The notes beneath the pieces are model-generated. The model saw only the letters and a list, made by a program, of their open reading frames with translations, did no database searches and was not told where the DNA came from. Shown in pieces: positions 26,274-35,893 of a stretch of 64,000 nt of DNA (within the stretch, counting starts at the first letter, position 1; each line of letters starts with the position of its first letter). Source of the DNA: Galbibacter orientalis DSM 19592 (lineage in GTDB: Bacteria > Bacteroidota > Bacteroidia > Flavobacteriales > Flavobacteriaceae); assembly GCF_000260115.1 (NCBI RefSeq), contig NZ_JH651380.1, positions 186,001 through 250,000 of the forward strand. The letters run 5' to 3'. A program made the position numbers and the translations under genes.

Positions 26274-26365
26274 TAATCCTTCATAGAGGGTTTAATTATT
26301 CATTTAGACTCACGACTATGGCAAGTGCGGGATTTTAAAAATACTTTCCTTTTCGTATAGCAATT
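26274..26365. repeat. Possible degenerate copy of the dispersed intergenic repeat
   Basis: ATCCTTCATAGAGGGT...TTAATT followed by GGATTTTAAAAATACTTTCCTTT parallels the order ATCCCTCATTGAGGGT...CTAATT...GGATTAAAATATTTTTCCTTT of the copy at 4034-4133, but with many differences and no Y-hairpin. It lies in the 204-bp spacer behind the amidohydrolase. Confidence 0.35.
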
Positions 26366-26457
26366 AGTTTATTTTTATGTAATTACTATTTTTTAGCACG
26401 GTAGTTTGTATTTGATATAGTTGATGTTTGCATAGTTTTTTCACTTCAAATTACATC

Positions 26458-27759
26458 TTAATCAGTTGTATTTTCATAAATCTTCCCATCTTTCATTATA
26501 AATTCAACATTTTCTATTGTAGAAATAAAATCATTAATAATGTCTCCTTTTACAGCTATAATATCCGCATTAGCTTGAGGATTTATATAGCCAATGTCAT
26601 TCTCTTTATTTAAATGAAAAGCAGAAATGTATGTACTAGATTGTAATATATCTAATGGTTTCATTCCAGCTTCGAAATAATACCGAAACATATCAGTAGA
26701 CGATTCTCCTCTAGATACTTTTATATCTGTATAATTATCAGACCCTGCTACTATTGGGACTCCCTTATCAATAGCCTTTTTTAGCCTATCCTTCATTTTG
26801 TTTAGATACGTATCAATCCACTCAGTTTCATTCGCATTATAACCAGCAAGTTTAACATAAGTATTCATATAATCTTTACTGTTTTCTGTTGGCACCATAT
26901 AAACTTGTTTTTCTGCCATTTTAGTTAATGTGCTATCAGCTAGATTGAACCCATGCTCAATACCATCAACACCCGCCTCGACTGCATTCCACGCAGATTG
27001 GTTTGTAACACAATGAGCTGTTACCTTTAAATTATATGAGTGTGCTGTTTGAACAATAGCTTTTATTTCATCTGTTGTTAAAAATGTTTTATTTGGAAGA
27101 TTATCGGCACATATTTTAATTAAATCAACATTTTGATTCACATGTTCACGGACAGCATTTCTTGCATCTACAGGACTAGATATTATTCGATATTCTAAAT
27201 CGATTATATTTTGGTGTTCAGGTAGTACATTATAAATTTGTCCACCATTTGCGGCCAAAATAGGTCCAGTAGCAAAAATACGTGGGCCTTCAACTGTTCC
27301 TTCGTTAATGGCATCACGAAGGGCTACGTCAAGATATAATCCTGAATTTCCTAAATCTTTAATACTCGTTATTCCTTGGTCTAAATAGCTTCTAGCTCTT
27401 TTAGAACCCCGAAGTACTCTTAACGCATCACTTTCCATAGTTAGAGATTGTATGCTATGTTCTGAAAAATCTTCGTTGGCATCTTGAGAAAAAAGGACAT
27501 GTGTATGTGCATCAATTAACCCCGGAAGAACAGTATACCCAGTTAAATCAATGGCTTGGCTATTTTTAGGTAAAGATTCAAATTCACTGACTGATATAAT
27601 TTTTGTTCCTCGAATATGTATAAGCTTGTTCTTTACCAACTTATTTTCTTTACTATCATATAATAAGCCAGCCTTGATGTAAATACTATTTTCCTGCCCT
27701 ATTAATTGCTCTTCTGAGGAAATAAGAATTATAATTAATAAAATAAGATTTCTAAACAT
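26458..27759 (-). CDS. Secreted amidohydrolase (imidazolonepropionase-like)
   Basis: 433 residues from the ATG at 27759; the upstream codons only offer TTG starts. Signal peptide MFRNLILLIIILISSEEQLIGQ, then a metal-dependent hydrolase of the amidohydrolase superfamily: LIDAHTHVLFS (HxH metal site), a Lys in DLIKICAD, KVTAHCV, GIEHGF and VAGSDN (the final metal Asp). Substrate unknown; relatives include prolidase- and imidazolonepropionase-like enzymes. An IS982 copy ends 40 bp upstream of the start and has cut it off from its original promoter region. Confidence 0.85.
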   Translation of the reverse strand: MFRNLILLIIILISSEEQLIGQENSIYIKAGLLYDSKENKLVKNKLIHIRGTKIISVSEFESLPKNSQAIDLTGYTVLPGLIDAHTHVLFSQDANEDFSEHSIQSLTMESDALRVLRGSKRARSYLDQGITSIKDLGNSGLYLDVALRDAINEGTVEGPRIFATGPILAANGGQIYNVLPEHQNIIDLEYRIISSPVDARNAVREHVNQNVDLIKICADNLPNKTFLTTDEIKAIVQTAHSYNLKVTAHCVTNQSAWNAVEAGVDGIEHGFNLADSTLTKMAEKQVYMVPTENSKDYMNTYVKLAGYNANETEWIDTYLNKMKDRLKKAIDKGVPIVAGSDNYTDIKVSRGESSTDMFRYYFEAGMKPLDILQSSTYISAFHLNKENDIGYINPQANADIIAVKGDIINDFISTIENVEFIMKDGKIYENTTD

Positions 27760-27799
27760 GCGTTTGTATTTTTTGAATGTATGCAACAAGAAAGTTAAG

Positions 27800-28766
27800 A
27801 CCCGTTGTGCATTTAGGCAATATTGATTTTTAGGTTATTGATATTTCTGTTGAATTCAAATATGTTTATATATTGAATGACCGTCATAGCCGTAATCTTA
27901 GATAATATTCTGTTTTTGAATCCCTCAAAAGATTTAGCATAATTCCTTCGAATCATAAATTGGTCGCAAAGTTGAGAAAACAATGTTTCAATACGCTTTC
28001 TGGATTTCTTAAAAACGTACGGCTGCTCCCTATAGTTATGCTGGTTTGTTCTCATAGGGGTTTCAAGTCTAATATTATGATATTCAAATAAATTCAATTG
28101 ATATTCAGCCGACAAATACCCTTTATCACCAAGTAATATGCAATCACTTAATTGATGCTTTATATCCTTTAAATAATTAATATCGTGCACAGAGGCTGGA
28201 CTAATATCCATACTTTCGATAACACCCTGAGCAGAACAGACAGCATGTAATTTATATCCATAATAATGGCTTGATTGACTTGCACAATATCCTTTTTCGG
28301 GCAGACTGTAGTTTTGTTCTTTACATATCTTACTTCTAGCGCTTCTTGATAATTTACAGACCTCTAACGGCATACTGTCAACAATATAACAATGCTCAGA
28401 TTTATTCAACTTTCTCACTAATGCCTTGCGAAGTGATTCTCTAAAAGAAAACAACTTACGCTTTCTTCTATTGTAGACACTGCGCTCTATTTTGCTGGAT
28501 AGACCAGCAGGTAACATTCGAAAAAGCTGGCATTCACTATCAACACTCATATATTCTGATGTTAAATCAATAGCTATAAGCTCTTTATCTCTTAATTTAG
28601 GTTTACGGATTTGATGTAAATAATCCATTTTACAATCCAATTCTTTTAAAACCTTGAGGATTTTGTCGTAATTTGCTTGAAAGTTGTGCATATAAATTAT
28701 AGTGTGGTTACTACAATTTACTGCATTTTAGCAGTTTGCACAACTTTTTCTAAATGCACAACGGGT
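27800..28766 (-). mobile_element. IS982-family insertion sequence, copy 1
   Basis: 967 bp bounded by inverted repeats ACCCGTTGTGCATTTAG (17 bp, left) and its complement (right). It is flanked by the 9-bp duplication AAAGTTAAG at 27791-27799 and 28767-28775. One transposase gene fills it. It appears identical to the copy at 35894-36860. Intact ends, intact gene and target duplication indicate a recent insertion. Confidence 0.95.
27813..28691 (-). CDS. IS982-family transposase
   Basis: A 292-residue DDE transposase of the IS982 type. Catalytic aspartates lie in CYIVDSMPLEVC and LLGDKGYLSAEY, and the glutamate in KKSRKRIETLFSQL. The N-terminal 60 residues are the DNA-binding part. The translated product is identical to that at 35907-36785, and the frame is undisturbed, so it should be active. 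Confidence 0.93.
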   Translation of the reverse strand: MHNFQANYDKILKVLKELDCKMDYLHQIRKPKLRDKELIAIDLTSEYMSVDSECQLFRMLPAGLSSKIERSVYNRRKRKLFSFRESLRKALVRKLNKSEHCYIVDSMPLEVCKLSRSARSKICKEQNYSLPEKGYCASQSSHYYGYKLHAVCSAQGVIESMDISPASVHDINYLKDIKHQLSDCILLGDKGYLSAEYQLNLFEYHNIRLETPMRTNQHNYREQPYVFKKSRKRIETLFSQLCDQFMIRRNYAKSFEGFKNRILSKITAMTVIQYINIFEFNRNINNLKINIA

Positions 28767-28784
28767 AAAGTTAAGTTATTTTTT

Positions 28785-28817
28785 TAACTACCTCGTGTGT
28801 TTATTCCGAGGTAGTTA
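28785..28817. other. Stem-loop with TAACTACCTCG arms
   Basis: TAACTACCTCG and CGAGGTAGTTA pair around an 11-nt loop, just right of IS982 copy 1. The arms resemble the hairpin inside the dispersed repeats at 4034 and 42534. A T-run lies only on the 5' side on the plus strand, so terminator function is uncertain. Confidence 0.5.
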
Positions 28818-28868
28818 ATTGTATTTTAAAAAAAGCTTACGCTCTAAATAAATTATTTTATCATTAAT

Positions 28869-29077
28869 GTCCGATTAAAAATACAAGACTGCTTCGCTGT
28901 AAGAGAAAAGAACAAAGACTAAATCTTAACTATTACAAAGTGAGTAGTTTAAAAAAATAATATTAATAAACTCCTCTTTTTATTCATTTTTCTTAATAGC
29001 AAGGGGGCTATTTTAAAACCTCTATTAACCCTTGATATATGTGGAATGCAATAAACGCTGTCTGCTTTTATCGGACA
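28869..29077. repeat. MITE-like element with terminal inverted repeats, copy 2
   Basis: 209 bp starting TGTCCGATTAAAA and ending TTTTATCGGACA, i.e. inverted ends that differ by one inserted T. No open frame. It is related over about 188 bp to 19937-20122. It ends seven bases from the stop of the DUF3347 gene. No target duplication is evident. Most likely the non-autonomous remnant of an insertion sequence. Confidence 0.65.
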
Positions 29078-29083
29078 ACAATA

Positions 29084-29590
29084 TTATTTAATCACTTCTT
29101 TAACAGTACCACATTTCAGCATTTTTTCTCCAAAATATGGATTGCTAACAGCTTCTTCTTTTGAAAACCAATAGCCCCCTGCATTATTAAAAGCCATTGG
29201 GCAGTATTGTTTATATATTTCTCCATTTTCAAGATTCGATTCTATAAACGGTTGAATGGCATTAGTAAGCTCAGAAAATGCTTGACGTTGCTCTTCAAGA
29301 TTTTCACTTACAGCAATTTTTTTACTGAGATTTGAAATATCTATATAATTATTGCTGATGGTTTCCGAGAGCATTTTACCTCCTTTTTTAGCCTCACTTA
29401 CATTGCCATTAGTAAGTGCCGTTTTGATGTGGGTATAATGTTGAAAAGCTTTGTCTGCTAAATCATTTTTAAAAGCAATAGCAACTGTCTTTGTTTCAGA
29501 CGATTTAGAATTGGAATCTTTACATGAAATAACAAATATTCCAATAGCTACTAAAATTCCGATTTGTGGTATAATTCTCATTTTTTTCAT
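29084..29590 (-). CDS. DUF3347 copper-associated lipoprotein
   Basis: 168 residues with a lipoprotein signal (IGIFVISCKD, Cys about 23). The body is helical (HYTHIKTALTNGNVSEAKKG) and ends in the family signature YCPMAFNNAGGYWFS...NPYFGEKMLKCG, whose Cys/Met/His residues could bind Cu(I). DUF3347 proteins sit in copper-efflux clusters of Bacteroidota; a periplasmic copper-carrier role is inference. It follows the TolC gene by 10 bp. Confidence 0.85.
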   Translation of the reverse strand: MKKMRIIPQIGILVAIGIFVISCKDSNSKSSETKTVAIAFKNDLADKAFQHYTHIKTALTNGNVSEAKKGGKMLSETISNNYIDISNLSKKIAVSENLEEQRQAFSELTNAIQPFIESNLENGEIYKQYCPMAFNNAGGYWFSKEEAVSNPYFGEKMLKCGTVKEVIK

Positions 29591-29600
29591 GATATAATAT

Positions 29601-30827
29601 TTAATTGTTTGTAATATAATTAATTAGTGCGCTTTGCAAATAGTAGTTTTTAATGGCTTCTATTTCATTGAGTTGAATGTTAAGTTGTAATTCTAAAATA
29701 TCTAATAAATCATTAAAATTTATGGTTTCAGTTTCATAATTCTTTATCAGAATTTCTTCAGCATTTACTGCTTGTTCCATATTTTTTTGCTGTGTTTCAT
29801 AGCTAATTCTAGCATTAGTTCTGTTTTTTGAAGCTATTTCTAAATACGTAGTAAGCTGGTTTATTTTTAATGCTTTTTGCATTTCAATTTCTTCTTGTTG
29901 TAATTTGTTCTGAAGGGTTTTAGAACGAATACTCTTATTAAAGATAGGAACAGAAATGGAAACCATAGGCATAAAAATATCTTTTCCATTATCGAGAACA
30001 TCCATATCTGTACGTTCAGAAACATTAATGTAATCCAGTCCAATTCCTAAATTAGGACCATTACTTTTTTGGTTGAGTAGCTCTGCTTGGGTGACCGAAT
30101 TATACAAAGCGTCATATTTTAAGAGCTCTGGATGAAGTTGTAGATTATCTATTTCTATTTCTTCTGTCTGCGTTGGAATTTCCAAGGCGGAGATTACCGC
30201 CACATTATTTTCTTTATCCTGATTTAGAAGTAAGTTGAAGGCTACTAATTCCCCTAAATATTCCTGCTCAAAAACTCTTCTCTTTTCATCTAATTCATTT
30301 TCCCGAATTTGTAGCTGCAATACTTTTACTGCAGAAGTTTTTCCTACTTCAACTCCTGTTAAAGCAATTTGTTCGTAATGTTTTAATAAGTCTATTTGTT
30401 CTTTTAAAACCTCTTGCTTGGCTTGTAATGCATATAATTTATAATAAGATTCTGTTACAGTTAGCATTAATTTTCGTTTAGCAATAGTAATTTCAGTATA
30501 CGAAGCATCTGCTAGAGAACTACTATAATTTTCTCGAGCAGTAATTGTTCCAAACCAAGGGAGCATTTGCTTTACCGATAATTTAAAGCGTTGAGGGCCT
30601 GTTCTTGTTTCTGGTTCACTTACAAAATAGCCTGCGCCAAATTCTGTATTTGCAAGTGTAACCGATTCATTAGTTTTTTCCTCAGCAATCTGATGTTTTA
30701 ACTCAAAAGATTGAATTTCAGGATTGTTTTTTAAAGCCACTTCGATATAATCGTTTAGACTTTGCGCATAACTTACACTTGTTATAACAAGCAATCCAAT
30801 TGTTATGATGTATTTTATATGTATCAT
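29601..30827 (-). CDS. cusC: TolC-family outer-membrane efflux channel (CusC-like)
   Basis: 408 residues with a signal peptide ending SVSYAQ, then the two-repeat TolC layout of long helices (LLKHYEQIALTGVEVGKTSAVKVLQLQIRENEL and its C-terminal counterpart with NYETETINFNDLLDILELQL). It forms the outer-membrane duct of the CusABC pump. It lies between the frameshifted RND gene (upstream, past a 24-unit heptamer array) and the DUF3347 gene. Confidence 0.88.
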   Translation of the reverse strand: MIHIKYIITIGLLVITSVSYAQSLNDYIEVALKNNPEIQSFELKHQIAEEKTNESVTLANTEFGAGYFVSEPETRTGPQRFKLSVKQMLPWFGTITARENYSSSLADASYTEITIAKRKLMLTVTESYYKLYALQAKQEVLKEQIDLLKHYEQIALTGVEVGKTSAVKVLQLQIRENELDEKRRVFEQEYLGELVAFNLLLNQDKENNVAVISALEIPTQTEEIEIDNLQLHPELLKYDALYNSVTQAELLNQKSNGPNLGIGLDYINVSERTDMDVLDNGKDIFMPMVSISVPIFNKSIRSKTLQNKLQQEEIEMQKALKINQLTTYLEIASKNRTNARISYETQQKNMEQAVNAEEILIKNYETETINFNDLLDILELQLNIQLNEIEAIKNYYLQSALINYITNN

Positions 30828-30918
30828 TAGTAACTTGTTGTAGTTAAAAAAGTTAAAAGTGAAATAGTTAAAAACGTTAAACTGTTTTGTATGTTTTTCA
30901 TGCTCAATAACTTTTAAA

Positions 30919-31086
30919 ATTCTTAATTCTTAATTCTTAATTCTTAATTCTTAATTCTTAATTCTTAATTCTTAATTCTTAATTCTTAATTCTTAATTCT
31001 TAATTCTTAATTCTTAATTCTTAATTCTTAATTCTTAATTCTTAATTCTTAATTCTTAATTCTTGATTCTTAATTCTTGATTCTTG
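30919..31086. repeat. Heptamer tandem repeat, 24 units
   Basis: Twenty perfect copies of ATTCTTA (30919-31058) followed by four units alternating ATTCTTG and ATTCTTA. It fills the spacer between the RND pump stop (31103) and the TolC start (30827). There are no spacers between units, so it is not a CRISPR array. Confidence 0.95.
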
Positions 31087-31102
31087 ATTCAAAATTCATA
31101 GT

Positions 31103-34100
31103 TTATAATTCTTTTTCCTTTTTCCATCCAAATAAAACAGGCACAACAAATAGCGTAATTAATGCAATGAGCATGCCTCCAAAACTAGGAATAGCCATAG
31201 GAATCATAATATCGCTTCCTCTTCCAGACGAAGTTAAAACAGGTAGCAATGCCAAAAGGGTAGTAGCGGTAGTCATTAAACAAGGTCGAATACGTTTTTC
31301 TCCTGCTTGAATAACAGCACTTCTAACTTCTTTTACTGTTGTTGGTTGTTCTCGTTTAAAAGTTTGTGTTAAATAGGTGGCCATAACTACCCCATCGTCG
31401 GTTGCAATGCCAAACAGCGCTATGAATCCAACCCAAACGGCTACGCTTAAATTTATAGGATGCATTTGAAAGAGCTCTCTAAGGTTTTCTCCAAAGAAAG
31501 AAAAGTTCATAAACCACGACTGCCCATAGAGCCAAATTAGTATGAAACCACCGCCAAAAGCTACTGCAATTCCGCTAAAAACCATAAAAGATGTAGTAGC
31601 CGATTTAAACTGAAAATATAAAATTAAAAAGATGATGATTAAAACTAATGGAACAACAAAAGATAAAGTTTTCTCAGCTCTAAGCTGGTTTTCATAAGTT
31701 CCTGTAAATTTATAGCTAATCCCTTCTGGTACTTTTAACTCGCCCGATTCAATATGTTTTAAAATGCTTTGTTGCGCATTTTCAACTACATTAACTTCAG
31801 CAAAATTTTCCATTTTATCAAATAAAACATAGCCAACTAAAAAGGAATCTTCGCTTTTAATTACTTGCGGTCCTCTTTCAAATCTAATGCTTGCCAATTC
31901 GTTTAATGGAACAGGGTTTTCATTTGCTACTGGAACATATATTTTTTCTAAATCGGCTGTACTAGCTCGCAATTCTCTTGGGTAACGTACGCGGATATTA
32001 TACCGCGCTCTACCTTCCACGGTTTTACTTAACACTTTTCCACCAATAGCTACCTCAAGAATTTCTTGTACTTTTTCAATAGAAATACCATATCTGACCA
32101 GCTTTTCTCTATCAATATCTATTAATAAATATGGTTTTCCAATAATTCTATCTGCAAATACAGCTTCTTTTTTAACACCTTTAGTATTTTTTAAAATCTC
32201 TTCTAGCTGTACTCCAAATGCTTCTATGGTTTTTAAATCATTTCCTTTTACTTTTATCCCCATTGGTGCTCGCATTCCTGTTTGTAACATAACTAAACGC
32301 GTTTCTATGGGTTGTAATTTTGGTGCAGAAGTAATCCCTGGAAGCTTTGTAGCTTCTACAATTTCAGTCCAAATATCGTCTGGAGAATTGATATGGTGAC
32401 GCCAATTTCTAAAATATGCTCCTTCATCATCAACAATTAAATTGTCTGAAGTTATATTTAATTTTTCTGATGAATGGTTTCCATCTTTTGTAAATTTTCC
32501 ATTTTTAAGCTCAAATAAACCTTCACTATTTACTTTAAAACGTTGAGGCTTTCCGCTCTCGTTCAATATATATTCTGATTTATACTGAATAATATTTTCG
32601 TACATGGAAAGTGGAGCAGGATCAATAGCAGAGTTTGTTCGTCCTGCCTTTCCAACTACTGTTTCGATTTCTGGAATATTTGCAACAGCCATATCGAGCT
32701 GTTGTAACACTCGTTTATTTTCTTCAACGCCAGCATGAGGAAGGGAAGTTGGCATTAGTAAGAAGGTTCCTTCATTTAAGGAAGGCATAAACTCTTTTCC
32801 AGTATTCAGCATGATACTAACTCCTAATACAATTATTAAGGTAGGAAGGGAAAGAAAAAGAATTCTATTTTCCATTGCCCAAGTAAGAATTCGAGTATAA
32901 TAGTTACTGAAAATTTTGAAAACTCCTAGTAGTCCAAAACAAATTAAGGCTACAAAAACAAAGTTTAAAATCCAATTTTCTTGAAACCCTAAGGGTCGCC
33001 AATAAGAGGCCAAAAGAGCTGTGATAGTGAATATGATAATTCCCAGTTGCCACCATTTGGTATGTTCTTTTTTAACTTTTTCTTTGATGGTTAGAATAGA
33101 TAGGATACCAAAAGCAACAAGTGCTAGTCCAATAAAATATCCATAGAAAATAGCAACCCCTCCTATTAAAATACTGAAGATATGAATTAGGAAAGAACTC
33201 TTCTTTTTCCAAGCTCTTTTTTTGAATAAAATAGCAGCAAAAGGTGGAATTAAAAACAGCGCTACAACAATAGAAGCGGCTAATGCCATAGTCTTTGTAA
33301 ACGCTAGTGGGCGAAATAATTTTCCTTCAGCGCCTACCATAGTAAACACAGGGATAAAACTAATTATAGTAGTAAGAACTGCTGTTATAATAGCGCCAGA
33401 GACTTCTGTAGTTGCATTGTAAACAATGGTGTTTATGGATTTTTTTCCTTCGGAAGTTTCCAAATGTTGAATAATATTTTCAGATAAAATAACCCCTACA
33501 TCGACCATCGTTCCAATGGCAATGGCAATTCCAGAAAGCGCTACAATATTAGCATCTACATGAAAGAGTTTCATTGCAACAAAAACCATAAGTACGGCAA
33601 CTGGAAGCAATCCAGAAATTAGGATAGAAGCTCGTAAATTAAACACCATCATAACAATAACCAGTACGGTAACCAATATTTCTAGTGTTAGCGCTTCGTC
33701 TAGTGTGTTTAGCGTTTCTTTTATAAGTGTACTCCGGTCGTAAAACGGAACAATTGTAAGTTTTGAGACAGTACCATCTTTAAGGGTTTTTGTGGGAAGC
33801 CCTACACTTATTTCTTTTATTTTTTCTTTGACATTTGTTATAACTTCCATTGGGTTAGCTCCATGTCGAGCTACTACAACACCCCCAACAACTTCAGCGC
33901 CTTCTTTATCTAGAATACCTCTTCGAGCTTCAGGTCCGAGAAAGACTTTGGCTACATCTTTTACCTTTATAGAAGTGTAATCTTTTGCGGTAATAACAGC
34001 ATTTTCAATATCTGAAATAGATTTTACATACCCCAATCCACGTACCAAATACTCAGCTTTATTAATTTCTAAAGTCTGTGCGCCAATTTCTCGATTGCTA

Positions 34101-34790
34101 TTTTTTACTGCATTTACAATTTGTGATAAATTAATATTGTATTGTCGCATCAATTCTGGATTGATGTCGATTTGATATTCTTGTACAAATCCACCGATAG
34201 AAGCTACCTCAGAAACCCCACTAGCGCTAGAAAGTCCGAATTTGATATAATAATCTTGGATACTTCGGAGTTCATTTAAGTCCCAGCCTCCAGTAACATT
34301 TCCGTTCTCATCTCTTCCTTCTAAGGTATACCAAAAAAACCTGCCCTAGCCCTGTAGCATCTGGTCCTAATGATGGATTGACATCACTCGGGAGTAAATT
34401 ATTGGGGAGAGAATTGAGTTTTTCTATAATCCTACTACGACTCCAATAGAAATCTACATTCTCTTCAAAAATGATGTAAATATTAGAGAGTCCAAACATA
34501 GAGGAACTTCTAATGGTTTTTACTCCTGGAACTCCTAAAAGGGCAGAAGTAAGCGGATACGTAATTTGGTCTTCAATATCTTGTGGAGACCTTCCATTCC
34601 ATTCGGTGGATACAATTTGCTGATTTTCACCAATATCTGGAATGGCATCTACTGCCACAGGATCATTCGGGATAAAACCAGTATTCCAACTAAAAGGTGC
34701 ATTTATAACGCCCCATCCTACAATAAAGGCAAGTAATAAAACTGCAACTAGCTTGTTTTCGATTAAAAATTTGATGCTTTTATGTAGCAT
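31103..34790 (-). pseudogene. cusA: CusA-type RND pump gene split by a one-base frameshift
   Basis: The first part (34790-34308) encodes the N-terminal 160 residues of a CusA/CzcA pump (MLHKSIKFLIENKLVAVLLL...PDIGENQ...GLGQVF). After a run of seven A at 34333-34339 (T on the coding strand) translation leaves the frame and meets TGA at 34308. Dropping one T gives QVFWYTLEGRDENGNVTGGW and continues without a break into the second part (to 31103), which holds all remaining RND domains, including MRQYNINLSQ, the TM blocks and ATDDGVVMATYL. The pump would be about 1,230 residues. The shift may be a real mutation, reversible slippage or a sequencing error. Confidence 0.9.
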
Positions 34791-34891
34791 TATAAACAGA
34801 ATTTAAACAATTAATGAGTTTGAGATATAATAAAACAGCAGCTTACAAGCATTTGCTTATAGCCGTTTCTACAACACAATTGTTTAAAAAA

Positions 34892-35305
34892 TCAAATTAA
34901 GAAAGTACTGTTCTCCAGTTGTATTTCGGAGACCAGCAGGGGAGAGGTATAGTTTTTAAAAGGAACAATGTTTTCTTCTAAACCTTCAAAAACATTGAAA
35001 AAAGTATACACATACGAAACCAATAATGCCTGTTGATGGAAAGAGATTTTTTCAAATGAAGATTTAAGTTCTTTTTGTCCTTCAATCACAATATGCTCAT
35101 CGGTACAACAGTGGCTTTTCATTATATCTTCCGAAGAAGAAGTGCTTTTTTGCATTTCCATCCCACAATCTTTAGCGGGCTTTATTAATGCAATATCAAC
35201 AAGTTCACTTCCGCAGTAATGCATATCTATAGTGAACGACATGGTTGATAAAAGCACAACCATAGCCATTAAAAAAGTAGCAATATTTTGTAATACGGAT
35301 TTCAT
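34892..35305 (-). CDS. HYC_CC_PP-family envelope protein
   Basis: 137 residues with an N-terminal hydrophobic segment (10-27) directly followed by HYCG (H29, Y30, C31), then C47, and the CC pair at 66-67, as in the HYC_CC_PP family found beside copper-efflux genes in flavobacteria. The tail has YTSPLL where others have YxPP. A copper ligand role through the His/Cys residues is inference. It is first in the minus-strand cluster and lies divergently from the Cys-rich lipoprotein at 35426. Confidence 0.8.
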   Translation of the reverse strand: MKSVLQNIATFLMAMVVLLSTMSFTIDMHYCGSELVDIALIKPAKDCGMEMQKSTSSSEDIMKSHCCTDEHIVIEGQKELKSSFEKISFHQQALLVSYVYTFFNVFEGLEENIVPFKNYTSPLLVSEIQLENSTFLI

Positions 35306-35340
35306 ACAAGCGCAAAATTAAGAAAAAAATAGATATGATA

Positions 35341-35373
35341 TTTTGAGTTAACTTAATTTTAATGCTATTTTTG
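35341..35373 (+). promoter_or_regulatory. Bacteroidota-type promoter for the Cys-rich lipoprotein
   Basis: TTTTG at 35341-35345 and TATTTTTG at 35366-35373 are separated by 20 bp, fitting the -33/-7 consensus. The predicted start site is about 45 bp before the TTG start codon at 35426. Confidence 0.55.
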
Positions 35374-35425
35374 TATCAAACCTTGTTATTATTCTAATAA
35401 ACTGAATACTAGTATAACATACATT

Positions 35426-35734
35426 TTGAAGATATTTTTAACCATATTGTCTGTTTATTTTCTCTCACTAAATTTAGTGAGTTGCAGTGATGATGCGGTA
35501 AATACAAACGATGTGTCTGTTACAGAAGTAGCTACATCACATACAGATGGTGGATTGGAAATTGATTTTTGCTCTCCGTTTTGCCAATGTAATTGTTGTC
35601 ATGTTCATGTTACTCCTTCCTCTTTAGTAGGTTATACTATTATTTCACCGGAAATATCTTCAGAAGTAAATCTTCATACAAAACATATTGAAGATCAGTT
35701 TCAAAACTCCATTTTGCAACCCCCTCGGGTATAG
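35426..35734 (+). CDS. Small Cys/His-rich lipoprotein (DUF6660-like)
   Basis: 102 residues starting with TTG (no ATG in reach). Lipobox LVSC with Cys20, then an acidic stretch and the dense metal-site-like block FCSPFCQCNCCHVHV (C49, C53, C55, C57, C58, H59, H61). It resembles a flavobacterial family I know as DUF6660. Given its place, divergent from HYC_CC_PP and upstream of cusA2, a periplasmic copper-binding role is likely but inferred. It probably led the plus-strand metal operon before IS982 inserted. Confidence 0.72.
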   Translation: MKIFLTILSVYFLSLNLVSCSDDAVNTNDVSVTEVATSHTDGGLEIDFCSPFCQCNCCHVHVTPSSLVGYTIISPEISSEVNLHTKHIEDQFQNSILQPPRV

Positions 35735-35893
35735 TATACTTTTTTTATTGGTATTGATTTTTTTTCAGAAGTATTATAAAAGTATTTCTTCTAAAATTTC
35801 AATGGCAATACCTCTTATGCTTTATGATTGAAGCATAAAATTTTCATTTCAATATTCAAAAATCATTATTAAAGAAGTATACGATTATGATTA

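Noticed and set aside
30919-31086. Array of short repeats taken as a CRISPR locus
   Set aside because: Units are 7 bp, directly joined and without spacers, and there are no cas genes; it is a simple tandem repeat.
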